A stretch of DNA of 64,000 nucleotides from Neobacillus pocheonensis (GTDB lineage: Bacteria; Bacillota; Bacilli; Bacillales; Cytobacillaceae): contig JAMQCR010000003.1 in assembly GCA_023702235.1 (NCBI GenBank), positions 830,501-894,500 on the forward strand, read 5' to 3'. The notes beneath the pieces were generated by a model. That model ran no database searches, was not told where the DNA came from, and saw only the letters and a program-made list of their open reading frames with translations. A program made the position numbers and the translations under genes. Positions within the stretch are counted from its first letter, which is position 1. Every line of letters starts with the position of its first letter. Of this stretch, positions 26,203-35,837 are shown piece after piece.

Positions 26203-27387
26203 ATGAGCCGCTTGTTTATGTTTGAAAAGCCGTTAGGCATGAGAGATACGCTACCAGAGTTATATGAAAAGAAACATCGTGTTCGTTCGTTGATGGAGAA
26301 TGCGATGAAACGCTGGGGCTACCAATTTATTGAAACACCTGCACTAGAATATTATGAAACCGTTGGAACCGCATCAGCGATTCTGGATACTCAGCTGTTT
26401 AAATTACTCGATAAAGAGGGTCACACATTGGTCCTAAGGCTTGAAATGACGACACCGATTGCTCGGGTCGCTGCATCAAGACTTTTACAAGACGACCTTC
26501 CACTGCGTTTAGCCTATGCTGCCAATGTGTTTCGAGCTCAGCAGCGCGAAGGTGGCAGACCAGCTGAGTTTGAACAAATCGGCGTCGAATGTATCAATGA
26601 CGAAACCGTATCAAGCGATGGCGAAGTCATTTCGTTATTGGTTTCTTCATTAAGAGAAGCGGGGCTGCGTCATTTTCAAGTTTCAATCGGACATGCTAGT
26701 TTTGCCCAGGAGTTATTTTTGCAAATCTTAGGGACAGATGAACGGGCCAATTCGTTAAGAAGATTTTTATATGAAAAAAATTATGTGGGATACAGAGAGC
26801 ATGTCAATTCCCTGTCGTTATCTTCGATTGATAAACAAAGGCTTCTTCAATTCCTTGAGTTAAGGGGTGGCGAAGAAGTCATTGGAATGGCGCTTGACAT
26901 TATCGAGAATGAACAAGGCAAACTAGCGATTATGCAGCTCAAGGAGTTGTGGGATGTCGTTAATGACTATAAGGTACAGGATCAAGTGAAATTTGATTTT
27001 ACCCTTGTCAGCCATATGAGTTACTATTCAGGAATTTTATTTGAGGTCTACGCTGATAAGGTTGGGTTCCCGATTGGGAATGGCGGTAGATATAGTTTAA
27101 TAGAAAAATTCGGAAAGAAAGCAAGTGCTACCGGATTTGCCGTTCGAATTGACCGGCTGTTAGAGTCTCTTGGGGACATGACAGAAGAAACTACCACCAA
27201 TTGCATTCTTTTCAGCCTGGAGCGAAGAAAGGAAGCCTTTCGGTTAGCGGAAAAAATGCATGAAGAAGGAACACGGGTTGTTCTTCAAGACATTAACGGC
27301 GTGAAAAACCTCGATGCTTTTACGAAAAAATTTGCTGACACCACTTATTTAATCGGAAAAGCAGGAAAGGAGCCTGCAGATGAATGA
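26203..27387 (+). CDS. hisZ: ATP phosphoribosyltransferase regulatory subunit
   Basis: About 394 residues, a catalytically inactive HisRS paralogue: FEKPLGMRDTLPELYE start, motif 2 region VLRLEMTTPIARVAASR, AANVFRAQQREGGRPAEFEQ and YYSGILFEVYADKVGFPIGNGGRY. HisZ forms a hetero-octamer with the short HisG and makes it sensitive to histidine. Start could be ATG 26194, 26200 or 26203; the last two have better spacing to AAAGGA. It overlaps hisG by 8 bp. Confidence 0.93.
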   Translation: MSRLFMFEKPLGMRDTLPELYEKKHRVRSLMENAMKRWGYQFIETPALEYYETVGTASAILDTQLFKLLDKEGHTLVLRLEMTTPIARVAASRLLQDDLPLRLAYAANVFRAQQREGGRPAEFEQIGVECINDETVSSDGEVISLLVSSLREAGLRHFQVSIGHASFAQELFLQILGTDERANSLRRFLYEKNYVGYREHVNSLSLSSIDKQRLLQFLELRGGEEVIGMALDIIENEQGKLAIMQLKELWDVVNDYKVQDQVKFDFTLVSHMSYYSGILFEVYADKVGFPIGNGGRYSLIEKFGKKASATGFAVRIDRLLESLGDMTEETTTNCILFSLERRKEAFRLAEKMHEEGTRVVLQDINGVKNLDAFTKKFADTTYLIGKAGKEPADE

Positions 27388-28015
27388 AATACTAACGATT
27401 GCGATGCCAAAAGGCAGGATTTTTGAAGAGGCAGTTGAATTACTTCGGAAAGCAGGTTACCAACTGCCACCGGAATTTGATGAATCAAGGAAATTAATTC
27501 TTGAGATTGAAGAGGAAGGGCTTCGGTTTATTTTGGCAAAACCGACGGATGTTCCCACCTATGTCGAACATGGGGTGGCCGATATCGGAATCGCTGGTAA
27601 GGATGTTATGCTCGAAGAGGAACGGGACGTTTACGAGCTTCTCGATTTACGGATTAGCGGCTGCTATTTAGCAGTTGCGGCCTGCCAGGCACAAAAATGA
27701 ACGATGTTGCCCCAAAAATTGCGACCAAATATCCGAATGTGGCGGCGGGATTTCCGGGAACAAGGGGAACAGGTTGAAATTATTAAATTAAATGGATCAA
27801 TCGAGCTCGCCCCCATCATTGGGCTGGCAGACCGGATTGTGGATATTGTTTCAACTGGACGAACGCTAGTGGAAAACGGACTAGTGGAATATGAGAGAAT
27901 TGTCGATGTGACATCGAGGTTAATCGTAAATCCGGTCAGTTACCGGATCAAAGACAAAACGATAAATGACCTTGTCGCGCGGTTAAGTGAAGTAGTTTCA
28001 TTGGAGGTCAAATAA
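27380..28015 (+). CDS. hisG: ATP phosphoribosyltransferase (short form), two compensating indels
   Basis: About 212 residues when corrected, the short HisG that needs HisZ. Visible: LTIAMPKGRIFEEAVELL, ILAKPTDVPTYVEHGVADIGIAGKD, and the PRPP-binding segment IVDIVSTGRTLVENGL. It starts histidine synthesis by joining ATP and PRPP. The raw reading stops at 27700. Restoring one G at GCGGCCTGCC (27678-27683) and two bases near 27751-27754 (GATTTCCGG) returns to the original frame, giving LAVAGLPGTKMNDVAPKIATK. Two breaks in one essential-pathway gene point to errors. Confidence 0.9.
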
Positions 28016-28016
28016 T

Positions 28017-29287
28017 ATGAAAATACTACAAGTGAAGGAGCTTGCCTCTATTAAGCGGTCGATTGAAGCGGGCACAGAGGACCAGCTGGTAGTTGTTAAA
28101 AAGATTATCACAGATATCCGTGCCAGAGGCGACGCTGCGTTAAAAGAGTATACAGAAAAATTTGATTGTATCCATCTGTCCTCGTTCATGGTAAGTGAAA
28201 GCGAATTTGCTGAAGCTTATCACCAAGTGGAGGAACGCTTTGTATCGATTGTTCGTGAAGCAGCGGTTAACATCCGCTCTTTCCACGAAAAACAATTATG
28301 GCCATCATGGATGACCACGGAAGAAAATGGTACGATTCTTGGCCAAAAAATCACCGCGCTTGATTCGGTCGGCGTGTATGTTCCTGGTGGAACGGCAGCG
28401 TATCCCTCTTCAGTACTGATGAATGTCATTCCAGCAAAGGTAGCAGGTGTAAAACGAATTGTCATGGTTTCCCCACCTGACGAAAACGGGAAATTACCTG
28501 CTGCTGTTCTGATTGCCGCAAAAGAAACGGGAGTAGAGGAAATTTATAAGATCGGCGGTGCCCAAGCGATTGCCGCACTTGCCTATGGAACCGAATCGAT
28601 TTTCCCTGTTGATAAAATTACTGGTCCAGGAAATATCTATGTCGCTTTAGCAAAACGAGAGGTTTTTGGTGATGTCGCAATTGATATGATTGCTGGTCCA
28701 AGTGAAATTGCCGTTCTTGCTGATGAAACAGCAAAAGCCGATGAAATAGCCGCTGACCTGTTATCACAGGCGGAGCACGACGTGCGTGCGTGCAGTGTTC
28801 TCGTTACACCTTCCTTGCGATTAGCGGAAGAGGTATCCTTAGAAGTGGAAAAACAGCTGGCTGTGTTACCGAGAAAAGATATCGCGGAACGATCAATCGA
28901 GGATTATGGTGCTATTTACGTTACGGAAACGATGGATGAAGCAGTGGAAACGGTCAACCGTCTGGCGCCAGAGCACCTTGAAGTGATGACGGAAAATGCA
29001 ATGGAGCTTCTCGGGAAAATTCGTCATGCTGGAGCGATTTTTATTGGCCGTTATAGCTCGGAGCCCGTTGGCGATTATTTTGCCTGCCAAAACCATGTCT
29101 TGCCGACAAACGGGACGGCCGTTTTTCAAGTCCGCTTAATGTCGATGATTTTCAAAAGAAATCGAGTGTAATTATATATAGTGAAAAAGCTTTAAAAGAA
29201 AATGGGACAAAAATTGCTGAATTCGCCCGCATGGAAGGTCTTGAAGCCCATGCCCGGGCTGTTGAAACACGATTAAAAAAGATGTAA
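28017..29287 (+). CDS. hisD: Histidinol dehydrogenase, one frameshift
   Basis: About 424 residues when corrected. Zinc enzyme with VYVPGGTAAYPSSVLMN, KITGPGNIYVALAKREVFG, DMIAGPSEIAVLAD, LSQAEHD and RLAPEHLEVMTEN; it performs the last two oxidations from histidinol to histidine. ATG 28017 lies right after the hisG stop. At 29115-29121 ACGGCCGT lacks one C; ACGGCCCGT gives NGTARFSSPLNVDDFQKK and reading ends at TAA 29285-29287. Confidence 0.93.
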
Positions 29288-29298
29288 GGAGGCCATTT

Positions 29299-29884
29299 AT
29301 GGAGAGAGTAGCAAGTATCGAACGGTATACAAATGAAACAAAAATTCAACTGTCATTAGCAATTGATGGTGAAGGAAAGTCGGAGCTTGAAACAGGGGTG
29401 CCTTTTATGACCCATATGCTCGATTTGTTCACGAAACACGGACAATTTAACTTAACGGTTAATGCTGATGGTGATACGGAAGTCGATGATCACCACACAA
29501 CTGAAGATATTGGTATTTGTTTAGGACAGGCGCTAAGAGAGGCGCTTGGAGACAAAAAAGGAATCAAACGCTACGGAAATGCGTTTGTGCCGATGGATGA
29601 GGCGTTAGCCCAGGTGGTTGTCGACCTTAGCAACCGGCCACATTTGGAAATGCGCGCTGAATTCCCTGGCCAGAAAGTTGGGACTTTTGATACTGAGCTT
29701 GTTCATGAATTTCTTTGGAAGCTCGCGCTTGATGCCAGAATGAATCTTCATGTCATTGTTCATTATGGCAAAAATACCCACCACATGATTGAGGCCGTTT
29801 TTAAAGCCTTGCCGTGCCCTTGACGAAGCAACGACGATTGATCCCCGGATCAAGGGGGTTCCATCAACGAAAGGGATGTTATAG
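29299..29884 (+). CDS. hisB: Imidazoleglycerol-phosphate dehydratase, one frameshift
   Basis: About 196 residues when corrected, the monofunctional HisB. Mn-binding motifs: DDHHTTEDIGICLG and HVIVHYGKNTHHMIEA; also FMTHMLDLFTKHG. It dehydrates imidazole-glycerol phosphate to imidazole-acetol phosphate. Near 29809-29814 TTGCCGTGCC lacks two bases; TTGGCCCGTGCC gives FKALARALDEATTIDPRIKG and a stop that abuts the hisH start. RBS AAGGAGG before ATG 29299. Confidence 0.93.
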
Positions 29885-30511
29885 ATGATTGGAATTGTCG
29901 ATTATGGCATGGGGAACCTGTTTAGTGTAAGTAAAGCGCTCGAGCGATTAGGGGCCAACTTTTTTATATCAAGTGAAAAAAAGGATTTACTTGGAGCCGA
30001 TGCATTGCTTCTCCCTGGGGTAGGATCCTTTCGTGACGCCATGGAACGTTTGCAGGTCGATACAATAAAGGAATTTGCAGCGTCGGGTAAACCGCTTCTT
30101 GGAATTTGCCTAGGCATGCAGCTGCTTTTTGAAAATAGCGAAGAAAACGGGTTAACGAAAGGGTTAGGGTTACTTCCTGGAAGTGTTCGTCGATTCCCAG
30201 GCCGGACATCAGAAGGAGAACAATATAAGGTGCCTCACATGGGCTGGAACCGGCTAGAATTTGTAAAGTCCTCTCCCATTTTGAAAAATCTTGAAGAAGA
30301 TTATGTGTACTTCGTTCATTCTTATTTTGTGAATGCGGAAAATTCTAATGTACTACTGGCAAAAGCTGATTACCATAAACAAGTTTCAGCGGTTGTCGGT
30401 CGTGACAATATTTTTGGGATGCAATTTCATCCAGAAAAAAGCAGCAAGCTGGGGATGGCCTTGTTGAATAACTTTTTACAGCTTGTTGAAGAAAGGAAGG
30501 TGGTTCGATGA
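29885..30511 (+). CDS. hisH: Imidazole glycerol phosphate synthase glutaminase subunit
   Basis: 208 residues, class I glutamine amidotransferase: LLPGVGSFRDAM (oxyanion region), nucleophile Cys in LLGICLGMQLLFE, and the His/Glu pair in FGMQFHPEKS. It supplies ammonia through a tunnel to HisF. Starts immediately after the corrected hisB stop and overlaps hisA by 4 bp. Reading frame intact. Confidence 0.95.
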   Translation: MIGIVDYGMGNLFSVSKALERLGANFFISSEKKDLLGADALLLPGVGSFRDAMERLQVDTIKEFAASGKPLLGICLGMQLLFENSEENGLTKGLGLLPGSVRRFPGRTSEGEQYKVPHMGWNRLEFVKSSPILKNLEEDYVYFVHSYFVNAENSNVLLAKADYHKQVSAVVGRDNIFGMQFHPEKSSKLGMALLNNFLQLVEERKVVR

Positions 30512-31245
30512 GCATTACCATTTATCCAGCGATTGATATGCGTGGTGGAAATTGTGTCCGCCTCTTGCAGGGTGATTATGACAAGGAAACCGTTTATGGA
30601 GATTCACCTTTTGATATGGCTCAAACGTTTGCGGCTGAAGGTGCCGAGTGGATTCATATGGTTGACCTTGATGGAGCAAAGGATGGCATTCGTGTGAATG
30701 ACCGATTTGTGATTAAGGCTGCTAAGCAGCTGTCAGTTAAAATTCAAATTGGCGGCGGCATTCGTTCTGAAGAAGATATTCTTCATTACCTTGAAAATGG
30801 CGTCAGTCGCGTTATAATCGGCAGTATCGCCGTTTCGAATCCGGATTTTGCCACTGAAATGATCAAAAAATATGGAGGGAAAATTGCCGTCGGAATTGAT
30901 GCGAAAAACGGTTATGTCGCTACCCATGGCTGGCTTGATACATCAGAAGTAAAAGCTGTTGAGCTTGGCAAACGCTTTGCTGATGCTGGTGCAGAGACGT
31001 TTATCTTTACCGATATTGCTACAGATGGAACTCTTTCATGGCCTCAATATTGCCGCTGTTTGCGAAATGGCAGAAGTAACAGGAAAAAATGTGATTGCTT
31101 CAGGTGGTGTAAGCAGTTTAGCTGATTTAAACGCTGTTAAGTCGGTTGAGTTTAAAGGGGTCTGTGGTGCGATTGTTGGTAAGGCTCTTTATGAAAACCG
31201 CTTTACTCTGAAGGAAGCGTTAGATGAGGTGCGAGTATGGCCTAA
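30508..31245 (+). CDS. hisA: Phosphoribosylformimino-AICAR-P isomerase, frameshifted
   Basis: About 245 residues when corrected, TIM barrel: IYPAIDMRGGNCVRLLQGDY with the first catalytic Asp, WIHMVDLDGAKDG, IQIGGGIRSEEDI, TDIATDGTLS with the second catalytic Asp, and VIASGGVSSLADL. It performs the Amadori isomerisation before HisF/HisH. The frame shifts at 31039-31045 (CATGGCCTCAAT). A further missing G at 31237-31242 hides the true end: GTATGGGCCTAA would end HisA at 31245. Confidence 0.9.
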
Positions 31246-31997
31246 CAAAGCGAATTATTCCTTGCCTTGATGTGAAGGAAGGAAGAGTAGTAAAAGGGGT
31301 TCAATTTGTCCAGCTCCGCGATGCCGGCGATCCCGTCGAACTGGCAAGATTTTATGATGAGCAAGGTGCCGATGAGCTCGTTTTTCTGGATATCTCAGCT
31401 TCAGTTGAAGGCAGAAAAACGATGGTCGAAGTCGTCAAAGCGGTAGCCTCTGAACTAGCAATTCCATTTACGGTTGGCGGAGGAATCAATGCATTGGAGG
31501 ATATGAAAAGAATTCTCCGCGCTGGTGCTGATAAAGTGTCATTGAATACCGCTGCGGTTTTGAACCCTTCTTTGATAAAAGAAGGCGCCGACTTTTTTGG
31601 TTCCCAGTGTATTGTTGTCGCGATTGATGCTAAGTATGATGAAGAGCTAGGAACATGGCGAGTATTTACCCACGGAGGCAGAACACCTGTCAATAAGAAA
31701 GTTGTAGAGTGGGCGAAAGAAGCAGTGGAGCTTGGTGCGGGTGAAATTTTATTAACCAGTATGGATTGTGATGGTGAGAAAAGTGGGTTCGACTTGGAAT
31801 TGACAAAGGCTGTTAGTGAAGCAGTTTCAGTCCCAGTCATCGCTTCCGGCGGCGCCGGAAATGCCAGTCATTTTGAAGCTGCCTTTTTAGCTGGTAAAGC
31901 AGACGCTGCGCTTGCGGCTTCGATTTTTCACTATAAAGAAACATCTGTACATGAAGTAAAAACCTACCTAGGGGAAAAAGGAGTGACCGTAAGATGA
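31237..31997 (+). CDS. hisF: Imidazole glycerol phosphate synthase cyclase subunit
   Basis: About 253 residues: TKRIIPCLDVKEGRVVKG with catalytic Asp11, VFLDISASVEGR, TVGGGINALEDM, LTSMDCDGEKSG with the second catalytic Asp, and VIASGGAGNASH. It cyclises PRFAR with HisH ammonia to IGP and AICAR. As read, the frame only opens from an ATG at 31224, adding seven odd residues. With one G restored (ATGGGCCTAACA) the start is ATG 31237, five bases after GAGGTG, and hisA ends overlapping it. Confidence 0.93.
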
Positions 31998-32611
31998 ATG
32001 TTAAGTTTGATGAAAAGGGGCTCGTGCCTGCGATCATCCAGGATGCCTCAACGAAGGAAGTATTAACATTAGCCTATATGAACAAGGAATCGCTTGATAA
32101 AACTTTGGAAACAGGGGAAACGTGGTTTTTTAGCCGCTCCCGACAGGAATTGTGGCACAAGGGAGAGACAAGCGGGAACACGCAGAGAGTCGTTAGTGTC
32201 AATTACGACTGTGATCAGGACGCATTGCTTGTTTTAGTGAATCCCAAAGGACCTGCTTGTCATACGGGTGCGGTGAGCTGTTTTTCTGAGCGGGTTTTTG
32301 AAGGTAATACGAGCTTGGGTGATTATCAGATTTTAGAGTCGCTTGAAAAGGTGATTTTAGATCGTGAGCGTGAGCGTCCAGAAGGCGCCTATACGACATA
32401 CCTTTTTGAAAAAGGTGTAGATAAAATTTTGAAAAAAGTCGGCGAAGAGGCGGCTGAGGTGATTATTGCAGCCAAGAACCGTGACCATGGTGAGCTGAAA
32501 TGGGAGGCATCCGATTTGCTATATCATTTAATGGTGCTCTTGGTTGAACAGGAGCTTCCTTTTACAGAAGTACTGCGGACACTTGAAGAAAGACACAAAG
32601 ACCGGTCCTAA
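31994..32611 (+). CDS. hisI: Bifunctional phosphoribosyl-AMP cyclohydrolase / phosphoribosyl-ATP pyrophosphatase
   Basis: 205 residues. HisI domain (about 1-105) with ETWFFSRSRQELWHKGETSG, the metal-binding DCDQDALL and GPACHTG; HisE domain (about 115-200) with GAYTTYLFEKGVDKILKKVGEEAAEV. It catalyses steps 2 and 3 of histidine synthesis. Overlaps hisF by 4 bp; last gene of hisZGDBHAFI. Frame intact. Confidence 0.95.
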   Translation: MNVKFDEKGLVPAIIQDASTKEVLTLAYMNKESLDKTLETGETWFFSRSRQELWHKGETSGNTQRVVSVNYDCDQDALLVLVNPKGPACHTGAVSCFSERVFEGNTSLGDYQILESLEKVILDRERERPEGAYTTYLFEKGVDKILKKVGEEAAEVIIAAKNRDHGELKWEASDLLYHLMVLLVEQELPFTEVLRTLEERHKDRS

Positions 32612-32627
32612 TAGGGCTGGTTTTTTT
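32601..32627 (+). terminator. Rho-independent terminator of the his operon
   Basis: ACCGGTCC / GGGCTGGT (two G-U pairs) with a TAATA loop and seven T; the left arm includes the end of hisI. Confidence 0.75.
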
Positions 32628-32757
32628 GTGAAGGGGGTGTGATTGAAAAGCCCCCTCTCCACCCTCGCAAAATCACCATCCGCCAATCTCTTCTCGTACA
32701 TGTCACAGTTATGGTATACTACATTAGTTATGTTTAAATGAAAGATGGAGGACCTTC

Positions 32758-34251
32758 ATGGGTAAAGACGCGAAAGCAAGAATTCAAAAAGGAAAAGTAC
32801 TTTCATTTGTTCCGACGGGGGAATACTATTTCACGAAGGGTGTAAAGGCCTTTCATCGGCGTGATTTTAAAAAGGCAAAAAAATATCTCGGGGTGGCCCT
32901 TCAGCTTGAGCCGGGTGAACCGATGATTGCATGCCAGCTTGCCATTGTTTCAACGGAACTAGGCGAGTTTGAAAATTCCAATCGACTCTTGCATCAAATC
33001 CTTGAAGAACTGGACGAAGAAATGACGGAATGTCATTATTTTTTGGCTAATAATTATGCCCATTTGGGATTTTTTAAAGATGCTTATCACCATGCTAAAC
33101 TTTATTTACAGCTAGATCCAGATGGTGATTTTATAGAAGATACGGAAGATCTGCTCGAATTGCTTACTTTAGAGGAAGAAGGACTGGAGGATGAGCTGTA
33201 TCAGCAGGATGATCTGATAATAAAGCAGGAGCAAGCCCGCGACCTTTTGGAATCAGGTTACTTTCCAAAAGCGATTGAGCTTTTAAAGGATGTTGTTGAA
33301 CAGTACCCAGAATATTGGTCTGCGTACAATAATTTAGCCCTTGCTTATTTTTACTTAGGGAAAACGGAAAAGGCGGAAGCCATCTTAACAGATGTTTTGA
33401 AGCGGAATCCGGGAAATCTCCATGCTCTTTGTAACCGGCTTGTATTTGCCCATTATCAGAGTCAGACTGAAAATGCCGAAGCATTAATGGATACATTAAA
33501 AAAAATTCAGCCGCTTCTATCAGAACATCAGTTTAAGTTAGGGGCAACCTTTGCATTAGTCGGGGAGTATGAACTGGCATATGTATGGCTTAAAAAGTTA
33601 TATAAACGTGGATTTGAAGGAGACGGTCCGTTTTATTACTGGCTATCCTATTCAGCCTTTTATACTGGATATGAAAACTTTGCAAAAAGTATTTGGAAAA
33701 TCGTCCTTCAAATCAATCCGGACAAAGAGGGCTTCGAGCCTTGGAACGCTTCACAGCCACCAACAAATGGTATCGAAGATCACCCTGGGTCTATTTTTCA
33801 AAAGCTGGAAAGTACCTATATCGAAGAACGATTGTTTGCGATTTTCCTCGCAACGGTTTCAAGTAAGAAAGATGAAATTCTTTCATCGAAGCGGTTGTTT
33901 CAAAATCAAAAGCTTACACCTCTCGAAAGGGAATACCTTTCATTTGTAAAGTCAGGTATGCCTTCAGTTACGGCGGAAGTCCATCAAGTAGCGGAAATTT
34001 TATACCAAAACCATCAACCAATCGGAATGGTTGAGTCTGGTTTATATTTAATGTGGTTTTCTGTTTTGGAGGAAATGTCCCAATCCGGTATACGTTTGAA
34101 AAACAAGAATGGATGGGCTGGAGCGATTGAATATGTTTGGAATAAGCTCCGCAGTGAAAAAGTGTCACAACAAGAAATTGCTGAACGTTATGGGGTATCA
34201 TCGGCAACAGTTGGTAAATATGTAAAAATGGTGAACTCCTTACTAAAATGA
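32758..34251 (+). CDS. yvcD: TPR-repeat protein YvcD
   Basis: 497 residues. Mostly tetratricopeptide repeats (for example YFTKGVKAFHRRDFKKAKKY, FPKAIELLKDVVEQYPEYWS, SAYNNLALAYFYLGKTEKAE), then an unassigned helical part and a C-terminal helix-turn-helix-like end (QQEIAERYGVSSATVGKYV). No signal peptide, so cytoplasmic. It corresponds to B. subtilis YvcD by position after hisI and by architecture; molecular role unknown. An extended -10 (TGGTATACT) lies about 45 bp upstream. RBS GGAGGACC. Confidence 0.85.
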   Translation: MGKDAKARIQKGKVLSFVPTGEYYFTKGVKAFHRRDFKKAKKYLGVALQLEPGEPMIACQLAIVSTELGEFENSNRLLHQILEELDEEMTECHYFLANNYAHLGFFKDAYHHAKLYLQLDPDGDFIEDTEDLLELLTLEEEGLEDELYQQDDLIIKQEQARDLLESGYFPKAIELLKDVVEQYPEYWSAYNNLALAYFYLGKTEKAEAILTDVLKRNPGNLHALCNRLVFAHYQSQTENAEALMDTLKKIQPLLSEHQFKLGATFALVGEYELAYVWLKKLYKRGFEGDGPFYYWLSYSAFYTGYENFAKSIWKIVLQINPDKEGFEPWNASQPPTNGIEDHPGSIFQKLESTYIEERLFAIFLATVSSKKDEILSSKRLFQNQKLTPLEREYLSFVKSGMPSVTAEVHQVAEILYQNHQPIGMVESGLYLMWFSVLEEMSQSGIRLKNKNGWAGAIEYVWNKLRSEKVSQQEIAERYGVSSATVGKYVKMVNSLLK

Positions 34252-34376
34252 TGTCTAGCTCCAGCGCCTAGGGGCTCGGGGTCATAAGTTAATCCGTCAA
34301 GAAGGTAAAAGGGTAACCTTCCTGCCGGCTTGTCTTATGCCTGTTGCCCCTGAGCAAGGCGCTTCCGCTTTTCTTT
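34252..34376. repeat. Full-length structured intergenic repeat, copy A
   Basis: About 125 bp between yvcD and trxB. Ends TGTCTAGCTCCAGCGCCTAG and AAGGCGCTTCCGCTTTTC can pair (AGCGCC/GGCGCT); GGGTCATAAG pairs with CTTATG; an inner hairpin is GAAGGT...ACCTTC. About three quarters of positions match copy B at 35598-35720. No coding potential. Probably a non-autonomous or RNA-structured intergenic element. Confidence 0.7.
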
Positions 34377-34470
34377 GAGCATTTATTTGGACTAAAAAAC
34401 ATTTGTTTTATACGATAATGTAACAGGGAATGTTATTACTTAATAGCCATGTAAGGAGTGGAATAAACAA

Positions 34471-35421
34471 ATGTCTGAGGAAAAAATTTATGATGTGATT
34501 ATCGCTGGTGCCGGTCCTGCTGGTATGACAGCTGCAGTTTATACATCTCGTGCAAACCTTTCAACCTTGATGATTGAAAGGGGAATGCCGGGCGGACAAA
34601 TGGCCAATACCGAGGATGTGGAAAACTATCCGGGGTTTGAGAGCATTCTAGGTCCTGATTTATCAACCAAAATGTTTGAACATGCGAAAAAATTCGGCGC
34701 AGAATATGCCTATGGCGATATTAAAGGAATCGAGGACCATGGTGATTATAAAATCGTGAATGCTGGATCGAAGCAATATAAAGCTTACTCCGTGATTATC
34801 ACTACAGGTGCCGAGTATAAAAAAATCGGCGTTCCCGGTGAAAAAGAACTTGGCGGACGCGGGGTTTCTTATTGTGCCGTATGTGATGGTGCTTTCTTCA
34901 AAAACAAAGAGCTGTTTGTTATTGGCGGCGGAGACTCTGCTGTTGAAGAAGGTGTCTATTTAACTCGATTTGCTTCAAAAGTAACAATCGTTCATCGCCG
35001 CGAGCAGCTTCGTGCGCAAAAAATCCTCCAAGACCGAGCTTTTGCGCATGAAAAGGTGGATTTTATCTGGAACCATACGCTAAAATCCATCAATGACAAA
35101 GATGGTAAGGTAGGAAGCGTGACACTTGTTTCAACTGAAAATGGTGAGGAGCAAGAACTGAAGGCAGATGGTGTATTTATTTATATCGGAATGCTGCCGT
35201 TGTCAAAACCATTTGAAAGCCTGGGGATTACAAACCAAAATGGCTATATTGAAACCAATGATCTCATGGAAACAAAAGTGCCAGGGATTTTCGCTGCTGG
35301 AGATATTCGTGAAAAAACACTGCGCCAGATAGTCACAGCTACAGGTGACGGCAGTATTGCTGCCCAAGCTGCCCAACATTTTGTTGAAGAGCTTAAAGAA
35401 GAATTAAAACAAAAGCAATAA
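34471..35421 (+). CDS. trxB: Thioredoxin-disulfide reductase
   Basis: 316 residues. FAD-binding GAGPAGMTAAVYTSRA, redox-active CAVC (CAVCDGAFF), NADPH-binding GGGDSAVEEGVYL with HRR, and C-terminal FAD motif GIFAAGDIREKTLRQI. It reduces thioredoxin with NADPH and is essential in B. subtilis. B. subtilis has cwlO between yvcD and trxB; here only repeat copy A is present. Frame intact. A terminator follows about 130 bp downstream. Confidence 0.97.
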   Translation: MSEEKIYDVIIAGAGPAGMTAAVYTSRANLSTLMIERGMPGGQMANTEDVENYPGFESILGPDLSTKMFEHAKKFGAEYAYGDIKGIEDHGDYKIVNAGSKQYKAYSVIITTGAEYKKIGVPGEKELGGRGVSYCAVCDGAFFKNKELFVIGGGDSAVEEGVYLTRFASKVTIVHRREQLRAQKILQDRAFAHEKVDFIWNHTLKSINDKDGKVGSVTLVSTENGEEQELKADGVFIYIGMLPLSKPFESLGITNQNGYIETNDLMETKVPGIFAAGDIREKTLRQIVTATGDGSIAAQAAQHFVEELKEELKQKQ

Positions 35422-35551
35422 AAGAATCAGGTCCAGTCCCAATTTGTTCACAAAAAAGTTACTCTGTTTTAACTCTCCTGTAACAGTAGTGAAATATTGG
35501 AAGAGTATGATAAAGATAGTAATTGACCCCCTTTAAAAATATATTTTTTTC

Positions 35552-35584
35552 GCACAGGTGTTTAAGCCTGTGCTCTTTTTTTTT
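35552..35584 (+). terminator. Rho-independent terminator downstream of trxB
   Basis: Perfect GCACAGG / CCTGTGC stem, 8-nt loop, then a T-rich run of more than ten bases. It lies 131 bp after trxB; no gene is visible between. Confidence 0.85.
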
Positions 35585-35597
35585 TGAACCTAGCAAC

Positions 35598-35720
35598 TGT
35601 CTAGCAACAGCGCCTAGAGGATCGGGGTCAAAAACCAATTCGTCCTGAAGGTTAAAAAGAGCAACCTTCAAGCAGGCTTATCTTATGTCTTTCGTCTCTC
35701 TGCAAGGCGTCTCCGTTTTT
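35598..35720. repeat. Full-length structured intergenic repeat, copy B
   Basis: About 123 bp, same orientation as copy A: TGTCTAGCAACAGCGCCTAG, ATCGGGGTCA, GAAGGT/ACCTTC inner hairpin, GGCTTATCTTATG and GCAAGGCGTCTCCG end. Outer pairing is weaker than in copy A (several substitutions). Confidence 0.7.
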
Positions 35721-35751
35721 AAAATTTACATAAATATCAAGATTCATTTCA

Positions 35752-35780
35752 TTGTGACTGTATACTAAAAATAGTATAAT
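35752..35780 (+). promoter_or_regulatory. SigA promoter for yvcI-rapZ-yvcK-whiA-crh
   Basis: TTGTGA, 17-bp spacer, consensus TATAAT, about 57 bp upstream of yvcI. Confidence 0.7.
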
Positions 35781-35837
35781 GAAAAGAATCAATTAGTCGT
35801 TATATTAGGATATTTTGCCAAATAGAGGGTGAATAGT

